A stretch of DNA of 64,000 bases from Prosthecochloris marina (lineage in GTDB: Bacteria; Bacteroidota; Chlorobiia; Chlorobiales; Chlorobiaceae): the NCBI RefSeq assembly GCF_003182595.1, contig NZ_PDNZ01000003.1, forward strand, positions 323,985 to 387,984. The letters run 5' to 3'. Both the position numbers and the translations under genes were made by a program. Below the pieces are notes generated by a model that saw only the letters and a program-made list of their open reading frames with translations, ran no database searches and had not been told where the DNA came from. Of the stretch, positions 32,152 to 41,770 are shown in pieces (within the stretch, counting starts at the first letter, position 1; each line of letters starts with the position of its first letter).

Positions 32152-33350
32152 GCGTTGTCGATACAATACTTCAAATCCTGATTATCCTGCTCAGCCTCCC
32201 TGCTGGCTATCTGCTTGTAACAACCATTGCAGCGTTTCTTTTCCGAAAGGAGAATCCTGAGCAGAACCGTTTCCTCAATATCGGGGTACTCATCCCCGCC
32301 CATAATGAAGAAGAGGGAATTGTACGCACCATTCGAAGCGTTCAGGAAAGCGACTATCCCGCAAACCGTTTCGAAATCTACGTTATAGCCGATAACTGTA
32401 CCGATCTGACAGCAGAGCATGCCCGCAATGCAGGCGCAACGGTCGCTGAACGCCATGATACGTCAAACAGGGGAAAAGGTCAGGCGCTGGACTGGTTCCT
32501 CCACCATCACCGCAACCTCTACCATAACACGGACGTCATCACCATTATCGATGCCGATGTCACTCCGGACAGAAACTATCTGCGCGAGATAAGCGCCTCG
32601 CTCAGCCTGCCGGAGACCAGCGTTCTGCAGGCATACAACGGGGTCAGCAATCCGGGCGCAGGCTGGCGACCAGGTCTCATCGATGCCGCGTTCAATGTCT
32701 TCAACCATTTGCGCATGGCCGGCTCGGTCGTGCTTTCAGGAACAGCCGTCCTGAAAGGAAACGGCATGGCGTTCCGGACAAGTGTTCTCGAACACTACGG
32801 CTGGCCCTGCCACTCCATTGTAGAAGATATGGAGTTCAGCTTGCGCCTTTTACAGGACGGTATCGATGTCCATTACAATCCGGATGCTGTAATACGCAGC
32901 GAGATGGTCACCTCGGGCAAACACGCCTCAAGCCAGCGAAGCAGATGGGAAGGAGGCCGTTTCTTCCTGGTAAAAAACATGACCGGGCCGTTGTTTTCTC
33001 TTTTTGCCCGTTCACGCGATTTCCGATACCTCTTCGCTTTAGCGGAACTTGCAATCCCTCCGCTTTCACTGCTCGTGATACTTTTCGCATTGGTAACAAC
33101 AGCATCGTTCCTGCTCCTCGAAGGCGCCTGGCTCTTTGTCCCGGCCTTTTGGTGGCTGATTCTGTTCATGTATGTCATCTCAGGCCAGATACAACGGCAC
33201 GCCCCCATAACCACCTGGTTCGTGCTTGCTGCCGCACCGCTCTACATTTTATGGAAAATACCGCTGTACGCAGCCATGCTGCTTCGAAAAAAAAGGAATG
33301 AATGGGTACGAACTTCCCGGGAAAACACCGATAAACAACGGGAAACCTGA
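32148..33350 (+). CDS. Membrane family 2 glycosyltransferase (cellulose-synthase-like)
   Basis: 400 residues. N-terminal helix (8-30), GT2 catalytic domain with VLIPAHNEEEGIVRTIRSV, VIADNCTDLTAEHA, NRGKGQALDWFL, TIIDADVTPD (DxD) and HSIVEDMEFSLRLLQDG (ED), plus QRSRWEGGR, the Q-x-x-R-W-like motif of processive GT2 enzymes. Three C-terminal helices (~295-390). Such enzymes can polymerise and export at once, but the size here suits a single-addition transferase. Last intact gene of the EPS locus; its stop is followed in frame by an acyltransferase remnant. Confidence 0.9.
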   Translation: MSVVDTILQILIILLSLPAGYLLVTTIAAFLFRKENPEQNRFLNIGVLIPAHNEEEGIVRTIRSVQESDYPANRFEIYVIADNCTDLTAEHARNAGATVAERHDTSNRGKGQALDWFLHHHRNLYHNTDVITIIDADVTPDRNYLREISASLSLPETSVLQAYNGVSNPGAGWRPGLIDAAFNVFNHLRMAGSVVLSGTAVLKGNGMAFRTSVLEHYGWPCHSIVEDMEFSLRLLQDGIDVHYNPDAVIRSEMVTSGKHASSQRSRWEGGRFFLVKNMTGPLFSLFARSRDFRYLFALAELAIPPLSLLVILFALVTTASFLLLEGAWLFVPAFWWLILFMYVISGQIQRHAPITTWFVLAAAPLYILWKIPLYAAMLLRKKRNEWVRTSRENTDKQRET

Positions 33351-33710
33351 CAACAAACCCTCCTTGCCCTTATCATCATTTTTCTGTTACTGTACGGAAA
33401 ACCCCGGCGGTCTCTCAACGCTCTGACAATAGGCACGCTTTCATGTTTCACGCTCTTTCTGACAAAGATGCGATCGGAATTCCTGGCTTTTATCGGAAAC
33501 TATTCCTACTCCACCTACCTCTTCCATGTCTTTTTCACCGCAGCTTCGAGAATTACAGCCAAGAGCACCGGCATCAACGACATATGGCTCCTTTTCATCC
33601 TCGGCACAACGCTTGGAACAGCAGATCCTATCCTGGTCGAAGTCGTTGCATCACGATATGATATAACCCGAACGCTTCTGCTCGGAAAACGCTCTGCAAA
33701 CCGAAAATAG
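33351..33710 (+). pseudogene. C-terminal remnant of an acyltransferase-3 (OafA-like) gene
   Basis: Immediately after the glycosyltransferase stop codon, the same frame runs open for about 120 codons to a stop at 33710. It encodes helices and the motif EFLAFIGNYSYSTYLFHVFF, which matches the last membrane segments of acyltransferase-3 sugar O-acetylases (usually about 350 residues). The catalytic N-terminal two thirds, including the RN-x-R-R-x-x-P region, are absent. A deletion has joined the glycosyltransferase 3' end to the tail of this gene. An internal ATG at 33468 could still give an 80-residue product, unlikely to be functional. Confidence 0.7.
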
Positions 33711-33770
33711 ATATTGAAAACATCTTTTTTACCGGCAAAGAAGGCTTGCATACCGGCAGCCTGGCCCCGA

Positions 33771-34877
33771 TCATTCCCTGAAAAGCCGATCCAATACATC
33801 GACAATACGCTGGCTTACGGCGCCATCCCATTTTTCCGGAATTTTTGCCCTGTGTTTTATTTTTCCCTCCACAGCATCGCCTATGCCTTGAAGAATATCT
33901 TCCTCCCTGTCCCCGACAAGAACATTGGTGCCGATCTCGATGGTTGCAGGACTGGAAGTATCGTCAAGCATCGTCAGACACGGAACCTTCATGACGGTCG
34001 ACTCGGCTTGAGCAGTCAAAGAATCGGTCACGATAAACAAAGCATCCTTGACCAGCCGCAGGAGTTCGACATATCCGGGAAACTGTATGACCTGAACCCC
34101 TGGCAGCGACGTAAAGGCAGGTTCCATTTCATGTTCCCGCAAAACAGTTCCAACATAGGGATCGGCCAGTATCAATACCGGATGCTTCTCGGCAATGGCC
34201 CTTACCACTCGCTCCATTTTCTTGAGAACATCGATATCGTCAAGAGCAGCCGCACGGTCGAGCAGAACCAGAGCATATTTCTTTGCTTCGACCCCGAAAT
34301 CACCGGTAACGCTGGAGCTGTTAGCCCTCCCGATAAGACCGGCAAGGCTGTCGATAGTCATTTCACCGACAAAAAAAATCCGGTCTTCATCGTATCCCTC
34401 ATTGATAAGATTGTATTCACCGCTATGCTCACTGACAAACAGAATATCGGCAACCGTATCGATAAGCTTCCTGTTGATTTCACCAGGTGAACTGCGATTG
34501 TAATCCCGCATACCCGCACCGATATATGCAATCGGAAGACTGAGCTTTACAGCAGCAAGTGCTGCGGCTAAAGCAACATCATCGTCTCCGCCAATAACGG
34601 CAATTTCGGGTCTTTCATCGACAACAAGCTTTTCAAAAGCAGTCATTGCCGAAGCCGTTCGACCAACCGGAGAAATGCCTCCGGTCCCGACTGAAAAGAT
34701 AGTTTCGGAAATCCCGAAAAGTTCCGGAAGATTTTCCCCCGAACGTTCCCCCCGAGGCAACGGAGAACCGGCAGCAAACAGAACCTCATATCCATCATGC
34801 TCATGTAAAGCCTTATGTAAAGGGAGAACCTTCAACAAGCCATGTCGTTCACCGGCAACCAAAAGAATCTTTTTCAC
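33771..34877 (-). CDS. UDP-GlcNAc 2-epimerase (WecB)-like protein, divergent active site
   Basis: 368 residues from GTG 34877, chosen because AAGGAT lies 7 nt upstream and the longer ATG frame would overlap the divergent OstA-like gene. GT-B epimerase layout: LLVAGERHGLLK (for GTRPEAIK), VIGGDDD (for HGDT), YIGAGMRD (for HVEAGLR) and SPGEINRKLID (for PEEINR). Compared with E. coli WecB, the Glu of HVEAG is Gly here, the catalytic His region (HRREN) reads LLDRAAALDD, and SGGxQEE reads DSLTAQAES. It probably binds a nucleotide sugar, but 2-epimerisation is uncertain. Convergent with the EPS locus end. Confidence 0.7.
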   Translation of the reverse strand: MKKILLVAGERHGLLKVLPLHKALHEHDGYEVLFAAGSPLPRGERSGENLPELFGISETIFSVGTGGISPVGRTASAMTAFEKLVVDERPEIAVIGGDDDVALAAALAAVKLSLPIAYIGAGMRDYNRSSPGEINRKLIDTVADILFVSEHSGEYNLINEGYDEDRIFFVGEMTIDSLAGLIGRANSSSVTGDFGVEAKKYALVLLDRAAALDDIDVLKKMERVVRAIAEKHPVLILADPYVGTVLREHEMEPAFTSLPGVQVIQFPGYVELLRLVKDALFIVTDSLTAQAESTVMKVPCLTMLDDTSSPATIEIGTNVLVGDREEDILQGIGDAVEGKIKHRAKIPEKWDGAVSQRIVDVLDRLFRE

Positions 34878-34933
34878 GAGACAAATCCTTTTTACATTGT
34901 TCAAACACGTCAACCAATCCATCCCTATAGGAA

Positions 34934-35857
34934 ATGAAGGGAACCAAAACACTTGCGCTCGTCCTGCTCTGCCTGTTGCTGTTTCAGGCAAACGACAGTA
35001 TTCTGAAGCTGAATCATAATACTGCCCTTGCGGAAAAAAAGAAAATTATTTTACAACAGGCCGATAAACTGCAGGGAGGAAAGAAACGTTCTCCAACCGG
35101 CAGAGTAGAAGAGGTACGCTCCGTTTCCGGCAACGTCGTCTTTGTTCAGGAAAACTTGTTGCTTACCTGTGACAAGGCCACCGAGTTTCTTGAAAGCGGT
35201 ATCGTTCAGCTACGCGGCAATATTTTCATGACCGACCGTAAACTCGAAGTCTACTGCGACGATGCACTCTATTACCCCGATACCGGAATTGCAGAGCTTG
35301 AAAACAATGTAAAGGGTCGGCTTCTTCAAAACAACCTGATCACGAAATCCGAACGAGCGCGTATCGACAACCCCAGCAACCAGATATCGATTTACAAGAA
35401 CGCTATTGCATGGCAGGGGGAACGCCAGCTCAGCGGAGACAGTATTGCGGTACAGCTCAGAGAGCTGAACAAAAAGAAAAACATTGAAAAAATCACCGTC
35501 ATCGGCAAAGCTTTTCTTGCAGCCAGAGACACCCTTGATCCAAGCAGACAGTTATACAACCAGCTGAGCGGTAAAACCATGTACATCGAGCTCGATGATC
35601 AGGAAACGGTAACCGGCGTACAAGTCGATTCACAGGCCCGGAGCCTCTATCATACCTACGACGAAGACCAAACGCCAACAGGGATCAACTACTCGAGCGG
35701 GAACAGAATAGTCATGTCGTTCACCGATGGACAACTTGATAGAATAGCGGTAAGCGGCAACGTTGAAGGAAAACAGTACCCGAACAAACTGAGGGGCAGT
35801 AGAAAAGTCGACCTTCCCGGCTTCAGGCTGCGCTACGATGAGAAACCGGCTTTTTAG
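34934..35857 (+). CDS. OstA/LptA-like periplasmic protein
   Basis: 307 residues; ATG 34934 with TAGGAA close upstream. Residues 1-22 are a signal or anchor helix. The mature part is a series of OstA-type beta-jelly-roll repeats (VSGNVVFVQENLLLTCDKATEF, VQLRGNIFMTDRKLEVYCDDALYY, AELENNVKGRLLQ...), resembling Bacteroidetes/Chlorobi OstA-like proteins that carry LPS across the periplasm. Located near KDO biosynthesis genes (37201-38631), which supports an LPS role. A bidirectional terminator follows. Confidence 0.82.
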   Translation: MKGTKTLALVLLCLLLFQANDSILKLNHNTALAEKKKIILQQADKLQGGKKRSPTGRVEEVRSVSGNVVFVQENLLLTCDKATEFLESGIVQLRGNIFMTDRKLEVYCDDALYYPDTGIAELENNVKGRLLQNNLITKSERARIDNPSNQISIYKNAIAWQGERQLSGDSIAVQLRELNKKKNIEKITVIGKAFLAARDTLDPSRQLYNQLSGKTMYIELDDQETVTGVQVDSQARSLYHTYDEDQTPTGINYSSGNRIVMSFTDGQLDRIAVSGNVEGKQYPNKLRGSRKVDLPGFRLRYDEKPAF

Positions 35858-35885
35858 GTGTTGGTAATGGAGAAAAAAATAATGC

Positions 35886-35914
35886 AAAAAGCCTTCCGGT
35901 AAGAAAGGCTTTTT
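35886..35914. terminator. Bidirectional intrinsic terminator
   Basis: AAAAAGCCTT, loop, AAGGCTTTTT: a 10-bp stem with A-run on one side and T-run on the other, between the convergent OstA-like and FmdB-type genes. It can stop transcription from both. Confidence 0.85.
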
Positions 35915-35938
35915 GTTCGATATATGAAAAACCTGAAC

Positions 35939-36184
35939 TTACTTGGCAAGAGGGCAAGAACCTGTCGGACATGATCCTGAAGAAGCACTTTCACAGCTCT
36001 GTTTGCTGTAATCGGTTTTGTAGAATCCTGAGCCTTTCAACAAAAAACCTCCTTCTGCACTGATAACCCGCTCAAACGTTTCAGCATTGCATTCAGGACA
36101 TGTCGTCAATGCGTCATCACTCATTTTCTGAAAAACCTCTTCTTCGCATCCGCACTTTTTACAACGATACTGGTAGGTTGGCAT
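35939..36184 (-). CDS. FmdB-family zinc-ribbon protein
   Basis: 81 residues. [21 protein letters not shown] and [16 protein letters not shown] supply the CxxC...CxxC zinc knuckle of FmdB/CxxC_CXXC_SSSS proteins; the tail has the [15 protein letters not shown] block and a Ser/Cys-rich end of the family. GGAGGT sits 8 nt before the ATG, an exceptionally strong ribosome site. Function unclear across the family; named after a putative regulator of formamidase. Confidence 0.92.
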   Translation of the reverse strand: MPTYQYRCKKCGCEEEVFQKMSDDALTTCPECNAETFERVISAEGGFLLKGSGFYKTDYSKQSCESASSGSCPTGSCPLAK

Positions 36185-36333
36185 TGTAATTACCTCCGTA
36201 ATCTATTTACGGGTACCTTTCCCTTGTTGTAAAACGTCAATGGAGGTCCCCGTCTGTCTGTTATTTTGTATACTTTATCCTAAAGCTGCATATCTCAACC
36301 TGAAACAACCAGGCTGGGATATATATAATTATT

Positions 36334-37149
36334 TTGCCGAATAAAAAAATCCGCACCGTGCTCACCAAAACCAGGGCTTTCGTTCTCAAAGAAATAAAGT
36401 TCAGGGATACCTCGACGATATGCACGCTTTATACCAGAGATTTCGGAAGGCTCTCCGTCATTCTCAAAGGAAGCAGGAATCCCAAAAGCAAGCTTTCCGG
36501 GCTGTTCAGCACCGGCAACCTTCTCGAAGTGGTGCTTTACAAAGGAAACAACCGCAACCTGCACCTTGTCAGCGAAGCTCGGATCATCAGAAGCCCGATG
36601 ACCGCGGAACCGGACATGGAACGTTTCAGCGCAATCTATCGTATCATTGAAACAATCAGAAACACAACAGGAAACGAAGAAAAAAATATCCACCTCTTCG
36701 ATGCCCTCGCCCTGACGATCGAAAGCCTCTGCTGCACCTGTCAAAACACCGATGCAGTCGTGGCGTGGTTTCTCCTCCGGCTTATCTCAAACATGGGTTT
36801 TGAGCCATCAATCGAACATTGCGTCATGACCGGCAGTCGTATCATGGCGATACTCGAGGAAAGGCCGGACAGCTCGCTTTACCTTGTCTATGATCCAGGA
36901 GGTGTCGCGCTCCAACCTCCGGCGATTCACTCACGCCAAGCCTGGCAGCCGTTACCGGTCCCTGTGTATCTGCTTATGCACACACTTGCCAATACCGATA
37001 TTCTTTCGGTCAACGATCTTGACGTTTTACCCGAAGAGAGTCAACAGTTATGCGACATTTTACAGAACTATTGCTCGATGCACAGCGACAGCCAACCGCC
37101 AGTAAAAAACCGGAAAATCATTTCGCAAATACGCTCCAAAGGAATTTGA
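36334..37149 (+). CDS. recO: DNA repair protein RecO
   Basis: 271 residues from a TTG start; homologues usually begin close to the KTRAFVLKEIKFRDTSTICTLYT block, so GTG 36358 (263 residues) is the likelier start. N-terminal OB fold (TRDFGRLSVILKGSRNPKSKLSGLF), then a helical domain. The zinc-binding cysteines present in many RecO proteins are not arranged as usual here. RecO loads RecA with RecF/RecR at gaps and acts in recombination repair. Divergent from the zinc-ribbon gene, convergent with the kdsC homologue. Confidence 0.87.
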   Translation: MPNKKIRTVLTKTRAFVLKEIKFRDTSTICTLYTRDFGRLSVILKGSRNPKSKLSGLFSTGNLLEVVLYKGNNRNLHLVSEARIIRSPMTAEPDMERFSAIYRIIETIRNTTGNEEKNIHLFDALALTIESLCCTCQNTDAVVAWFLLRLISNMGFEPSIEHCVMTGSRIMAILEERPDSSLYLVYDPGGVALQPPAIHSRQAWQPLPVPVYLLMHTLANTDILSVNDLDVLPEESQQLCDILQNYCSMHSDSQPPVKNRKIISQIRSKGI

Positions 37150-37200
37150 TTCTCTACCGTCATCTACCGGATTCCGACTTCAGATCTCCGGGTTATTTCC

Positions 37201-37770
37201 TCACATGGCCGAGTATTCGCTGTATTCCCACCTTCCCTGCTCCTGGAGAATCAGCTCGATCATCTCTCTGATGCATCCTTTCCCTCCTTCATAGGCAGAA
37301 ATATAGGAAACACGATTGCGAAGATATTCAATGCCGTCAATCGGAGTAATGGAAAGCTCGACTTTTTCAAGGATCGGTATATCGACAACATCATCGGCAA
37401 TATAGGCACACTCTTCGTCTTCCAGGCCCAGACCTGCTTTGAATTCCTCATATGCATCTACCTTGCGACCATAATCAAGATACACATGCTCTATTCCAAG
37501 ATGGCCAAGCAAATGCCGTTGTGCGTCACTCGACCGTTCCGAAACTGCAGCTACGTGGAGCCCTCTTTGCCTGGCTTCACTTATCGCAAGAGCATCCCTC
37601 ACATTACAGGAACAGATCTCTTCCCCGCGACCATTGAAGGTTACCTGGCTTCCCGTCAAAATACCTTCGACCGGGAAAATCAACGCCTTGACCTGTCGCA
37701 ATGCATTCTGCAAGCGCTCGGAAGCGTCACCGGATGACAGCTGAATCCCAAAGTAGTTTATACCTGACAC
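37201..37770 (-). CDS. KdsC-like HAD protein lacking catalytic aspartates
   Basis: 189 residues of the KdsC (KDO-8-phosphate phosphatase) family by length, order and neighbour (kdsA 42 nt upstream). The family motif FDVDGVLTDG reads [10 protein letters not shown] here: the nucleophile Asp is Pro33 and the acid/base Asp is Glu35. Motif II Ser (AVSERSSD, Ser77), motif III Lys (GRKVD, Lys103) and motif IV Asp pair (ADDVVDIP, 126-127) remain. Without the nucleophile, phosphatase activity is not expected. It may be a structural partner of KdsA, or KDO-8-P dephosphorylation may be done by another HAD enzyme. Confidence 0.8.
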   Translation of the reverse strand: MSGINYFGIQLSSGDASERLQNALRQVKALIFPVEGILTGSQVTFNGRGEEICSCNVRDALAISEARQRGLHVAAVSERSSDAQRHLLGHLGIEHVYLDYGRKVDAYEEFKAGLGLEDEECAYIADDVVDIPILEKVELSITPIDGIEYLRNRVSYISAYEGGKGCIREMIELILQEQGRWEYSEYSAM

Positions 37771-37812
37771 TGTTTTCTGAGTTTTACGTTTTGCATAATT
37801 AACACATTCAGA

Positions 37813-38631
37813 TCATGCCGACAGACAAGCATGAAGTTTTTGCAACTGCCTTACAACCGCAGGGAAATCCTTGAGCGCAAGTTGCGTGGCAGCATCGGAC
37901 AGAGCTTTTTCAGGATCAGGGTGAACCTCGAAAAACAGACCGTCAACTCCTGCAGCAACGGCAGCCCTTGCCATCGGAAGCAGATATTCCCGTTCCCCTC
38001 CGGAAACATCCTTTCCAGCTGAAGGAAGCTGGAGACTGTGGGTTGCATCATAGATGACCGGATAGCCGGTTTTGCCCATTTTGGGAATACTCCGAAAATC
38101 AACCACCAAATTGTGATAACCGAAGGTCGTCCCTCTTTCGGTCAGCATCACACGTGAGTTGCCCGTCCGGGAGACTTTATCGGCAGCCATAGCCATATCC
38201 TCAGGAGCCATGAACTGCCCTTTTTTGATATTCACACAGAGGCCCGAGCTTCCTGCCGCTCTCAAAAGGTCGGACTGGCGACAGAGAAAGGCTGGAATCT
38301 GCAGCACATCGACATAGTGTGCAACTTGCTCCACCTCATGCGTTTCGTGAACATCGGTAAGCACCGGCATATCGAAACGCTCTCTGATTTCTCCAAGAAT
38401 TTCAAGCGCCTCGATATCGCCGATTCCTGTAAAAGAACCGGCAGAAGTTCGGTTCGCTTTACGAAAAGATCCCTTGAAAATAAACGAAACATTTTCCGAG
38501 TCACGAATCGATCGCAGGGCAGACGCAACGTCAAAAGCCATCTCCCGGCCCTCGATAAGACATGGCCCGGCAATAAAAAAAAGCGACGTTTCATCTGGAA
38601 TGGTAACTGCTCCAACTGAGAACTTTTCCAC
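37813..38631 (-). CDS. kdsA: KDO-8-phosphate synthase
   Basis: 272 residues, GTG start. Class I DAHP/KDO8P synthase barrel: [28 protein letters not shown] (substrate loop), [64 protein letters not shown] and [15 protein letters not shown]. It condenses PEP with arabinose-5-phosphate to KDO-8-phosphate for lipopolysaccharide cores. The Cys in CLIEG versus Asn identifies the metal class; GPCLIEG follows the common pattern. Divergent from the short clpB, with a 128-bp AT-rich intergenic region. Confidence 0.96.
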   Translation of the reverse strand: MEKFSVGAVTIPDETSLFFIAGPCLIEGREMAFDVASALRSIRDSENVSFIFKGSFRKANRTSAGSFTGIGDIEALEILGEIRERFDMPVLTDVHETHEVEQVAHYVDVLQIPAFLCRQSDLLRAAGSSGLCVNIKKGQFMAPEDMAMAADKVSRTGNSRVMLTERGTTFGYHNLVVDFRSIPKMGKTGYPVIYDATHSLQLPSAGKDVSGGEREYLLPMARAAVAAGVDGLFFEVHPDPEKALSDAATQLALKDFPAVVRQLQKLHACLSA

Positions 38632-38759
38632 CTGTATAGCCGTTATTACATCCCGGAAGACAGCAAAAAAACGATACTTTCAGGATGTTGCGTTTTTTTC
38701 GATTTAAGCTTTAAATTTACAACTTAACACATTATTTCATAACTCATCAAAACGCAAGT

Positions 38760-40082
38760 ATGAACTCTTCGGATACCAGACAACGATTGGAAGAAATTGA
38801 AAAACAGCTTGCCAACCTCCATGAAGAACAGCGAAGGATCAAAGCGCGTTGGGATGCGGAAAAAGGTCTTGTCCAGGAATCCAGAAAACTGAAATCTGAA
38901 CTGGAAGACCTCAAACATCAGGCAGAAGAGTACGAAAGAAGCGGCGATTACGGTAAAGTTGCGGAAATACGCTATGGGCGCATCGCAGCGATAGAAAAAG
39001 AGATTGAAGACAACAAGCAGAAAATCGAAGAGAAAAGCGCATCGGGCGAGCTCCTTATAAAAGAAGAGATCGATGCCACAGATATTGCGGATATCGTTTC
39101 CAAATGGACCGGTATACCGGTCAGCAAGATGCTCCAGTCGGAACGCCAAAAGCTCCTGCATATCGACGAAGAACTGCATAAACGCGTGATTGGCCAGGAT
39201 AAAGCTGTTCAGGCAGTCAGTGAAGCTGTCAAGCGGTCACGTGCAGGCATGGGAGATGAAAAAAAACCAATAGGATCGTTTATTTTTCTCGGCCCGACAG
39301 GGGTCGGTAAAACGGAGCTTGCACGAACCCTTGCCGAATATCTTTTCGACGATGAGGATGCGATGATTCGTATCGACATGAGCGAATACATGGAATCCCA
39401 TACCGTCAGTCGTCTCGTGGGAGCTCCTCCGGGCTATATCGGCTACGAAGAGGGAGGACAGCTTACTGAAGCGGTGCGGAGAAAACCGTTTTCAGTTGTT
39501 CTGCTTGATGAAATCGAAAAAGCTCACCCCGATGTGTTCAATATCCTGCTGCAGATTCTCGATGACGGCAGATTGACCGACAGCAAAGGTCATACAGTGA
39601 ATTTCAAGAACACCATCATCATCATGACAAGCAACATTGGTGCACAGCTCATCCAGAGTGAGATGGAAAAGATGGATGGAGCAAATCGCGATACTGTTTT
39701 GGAAAGCCTTCAGGAAAAGCTCTTTCAGCTCCTCAAGCAGCAAGTTCGTCCCGAGTTTCTCAACCGTATCGATGAAGTCATCCTTTTCACGCCTCTCGGC
39801 AGGGAAGATCTTGAAAAAATCGTCACGATACAGTTCAATCTGATAAAAAAACTCGCTCTTCGCCAGAATATCCGCTTAACCCTGGAAAACGATGCGCTTC
39901 TGTGGCTTTCCAATGCAGGTTTCGACCCCGCATTCGGCGCTCGGCCGCTCAAACGGGTCATGCAGCGGCATATTACCAACAAGCTTTCGGAACTGATCCT
40001 TGAAGGTTCCGTTCAGGAAGGTGACTCCGTAACTATAACGGTGAAAGACGGAACTCTTTCTCTTGTAAAAGCAGCTTCCTGA
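38760..40082 (+). CDS. clpB: Short ClpB: middle domain and second AAA+ module only
   Basis: 440 residues, half of a full ClpB (about 860). It begins with a coiled-coil stretch (1-100) equivalent to the ClpB middle domain including [15 protein letters not shown], then the complete second nucleotide-binding domain: [40 protein letters not shown] (sensor and Arg finger) and a C-terminal D2 small domain (FGARPLKR). The N domain and NBD1 are absent. Chlorobium tepidum is known to carry such a 438-residue ClpB besides a full one, so this is a lineage feature, not a fresh truncation. It likely acts as a disaggregase subunit or with the full-length paralogue. Confidence 0.95.
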   Translation: MNSSDTRQRLEEIEKQLANLHEEQRRIKARWDAEKGLVQESRKLKSELEDLKHQAEEYERSGDYGKVAEIRYGRIAAIEKEIEDNKQKIEEKSASGELLIKEEIDATDIADIVSKWTGIPVSKMLQSERQKLLHIDEELHKRVIGQDKAVQAVSEAVKRSRAGMGDEKKPIGSFIFLGPTGVGKTELARTLAEYLFDDEDAMIRIDMSEYMESHTVSRLVGAPPGYIGYEEGGQLTEAVRRKPFSVVLLDEIEKAHPDVFNILLQILDDGRLTDSKGHTVNFKNTIIIMTSNIGAQLIQSEMEKMDGANRDTVLESLQEKLFQLLKQQVRPEFLNRIDEVILFTPLGREDLEKIVTIQFNLIKKLALRQNIRLTLENDALLWLSNAGFDPAFGARPLKRVMQRHITNKLSELILEGSVQEGDSVTITVKDGTLSLVKAAS

Positions 40083-40111
40083 CAAGACATCTGCTGAATT
40101 CTAAAGCGCTC

Positions 40112-41227
40112 ATGAAACAAAGCTTCCTTGCCGTTTCTTTTTTGATCCTGCATACACTGACTGCCGTTGCCAGGCCTGTGCAGGATCAGCTGAACATGAA
40201 AATCGGGCAGATGATCATGGTTGGTTTTCGGGGAACAACCCTGCAGGAAGCACCGAATCTCAAAGAAGATATAACAGTGCGCAATCTGGGAGGAGTAGTT
40301 CTGTTCGATTACGACGTTCCGTCGAAATCACCCGGCAGAAATATCACTTCTCCACAGCAGTTGAAGAAACTGACAGACGAGCTGCAAGAGGCAGCGAAAA
40401 CACCTCTTCTCATAGCTGTCGACCAGGAAGGCGGCAGAATAGCGAGACTGAAAACAAAATACGGGTTTCCCGAAAGCTCGTCGGCAAAGAAGCTCGGATT
40501 GCTCAATAATCCCGACAGCACCTACCATGCGGCATTGAAAATCGCGGAATCTCTTCAAAAAGCCGGAATCAACGTCAATTTTTCCCCTGTAGTCGATCTT
40601 GACAGCAACTCTGAAAATCCGGTCATCGGCTCTCTGGAAAGAAGTTTTTCAGCCGACCCCGACATCGTGACGTCACAGGCCGCCACAACAGTCAGAGCAC
40701 TGCATACGAAAAAAATCATTGCAACTCTCAAACATTTTCCCGGCCATGGCAGCTCGACAACCGATACCCACAAGGACTTCACCGACATAACCGAAAGCTG
40801 GAACAAAACCGAGCTCGAGCCTTACAGGAAGCTCATCGATCATGGTTACAGCGACCTCGTCATGACAGCACACGTCTACAACGCCCGGCTCGACAGCATT
40901 TTTCCGGCAACGTTGTCAAAACCCGTCGTCACAGGACTGTTGCGCAACTCACTCGGGTTCAAAGGTCCGGTAATCAGTGACGACATGCAGATGAAAGCGG
41001 TTTCAGACCACTATAGCCTCGAAACAGCAATCCTGCAAGCCATCGATGCAGGTGTCGACATCCTGCTTTTTGCCAACAATTCAAGCTATGATCCCGGCAT
41101 TGCCCGGAAAGCAATCTCGATCATTCACTCACTTGTCGAAAACGGAACAATACCGCCTGCGCGAATAGACAGTTCTTATCAGCGGATCTCGACACTGAAG
41201 CAACAATACTTGACTGTTTCCAAATGA
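40112..41227 (+). CDS. Secreted GH3 beta-N-acetylhexosaminidase (NagZ-like)
   Basis: 371 residues; signal peptide 1-20. Family 3 glycoside hydrolase: [54 protein letters not shown] (the KH...H loop of NagZ-type enzymes with catalytic His/Asp) and [12 protein letters not shown] (nucleophile Asp). It should release N-acetylglucosamine from peptidoglycan fragments. Exported, unlike cytoplasmic NagZ of E. coli, as in many diderms outside Proteobacteria. Overlaps the next gene by 4 nt. Confidence 0.9.
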   Translation: MKQSFLAVSFLILHTLTAVARPVQDQLNMKIGQMIMVGFRGTTLQEAPNLKEDITVRNLGGVVLFDYDVPSKSPGRNITSPQQLKKLTDELQEAAKTPLLIAVDQEGGRIARLKTKYGFPESSSAKKLGLLNNPDSTYHAALKIAESLQKAGINVNFSPVVDLDSNSENPVIGSLERSFSADPDIVTSQAATTVRALHTKKIIATLKHFPGHGSSTTDTHKDFTDITESWNKTELEPYRKLIDHGYSDLVMTAHVYNARLDSIFPATLSKPVVTGLLRNSLGFKGPVISDDMQMKAVSDHYSLETAILQAIDAGVDILLFANNSSYDPGIARKAISIIHSLVENGTIPPARIDSSYQRISTLKQQYLTVSK

Positions 41228-41718
41228 AAACCCTTTATCTTGTCAGGCATGCAAAATCGAGCTGGGATAATGCAAACCTGGCTGACTTCGACCGCCCTCT
41301 CAATAAACGCGGGCAAAAAGCAGCGCCATTCATGGCAAAGCTGATGAGCGAAAACAACGTACAGGTCGACCGTATCATTTCCAGCCAGGCAAACCGTGCA
41401 TTGACAACTGCGGAAACATTCTGTGAAGTTCTGGGGTATCCCCCTGAAAAGATCGAACAGCGTATTGAAATCTATGAAGGCGGGATCAATCAGATGCTGC
41501 AGATTGTCCGGGAAATTCCCGATAGCTGTTCTTCAGCCATGCTCTTCGGACACAATCCGACAATGACCTCCTTTGCGAACTTCATTTCCGGCGAACACCT
41601 TGAAAATATCGTCACCTGTGGAGTCGTCAGAATCGATCTGAAGACCGATTTTTGGCAGCAAACCTTGATGGATTCGGGTAAACTGGTATGGTACGAGTAT
41701 CCGAAGAAATACCAGTAA
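41224..41718 (+). CDS. SixA-like histidine phosphatase
   Basis: 164 residues. Histidine-phosphatase fold: [11 protein letters not shown] (catalytic RH), [44 protein letters not shown] and [15 protein letters not shown] (second catalytic His). SixA-type proteins remove phosphate from phosphohistidine of His-phosphotransfer domains; substrate here unknown. Translationally coupled to the GH3 gene. Confidence 0.9.
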   Translation: MKTLYLVRHAKSSWDNANLADFDRPLNKRGQKAAPFMAKLMSENNVQVDRIISSQANRALTTAETFCEVLGYPPEKIEQRIEIYEGGINQMLQIVREIPDSCSSAMLFGHNPTMTSFANFISGEHLENIVTCGVVRIDLKTDFWQQTLMDSGKLVWYEYPKKYQ

Positions 41719-41770
41719 ACAACGCCTCGCCTGGCAGTCCTCGACCTGCGCCGTGGCAACTGCAGCCCCT

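Noticed and set aside
7629..33350. PEP-CTERM/exosortase EPS locus
   Set aside because: The gene set is similar (NtrC-type regulator, VanZ-like, Wzc), but no exosortase and no PEP-CTERM protein is encoded here.
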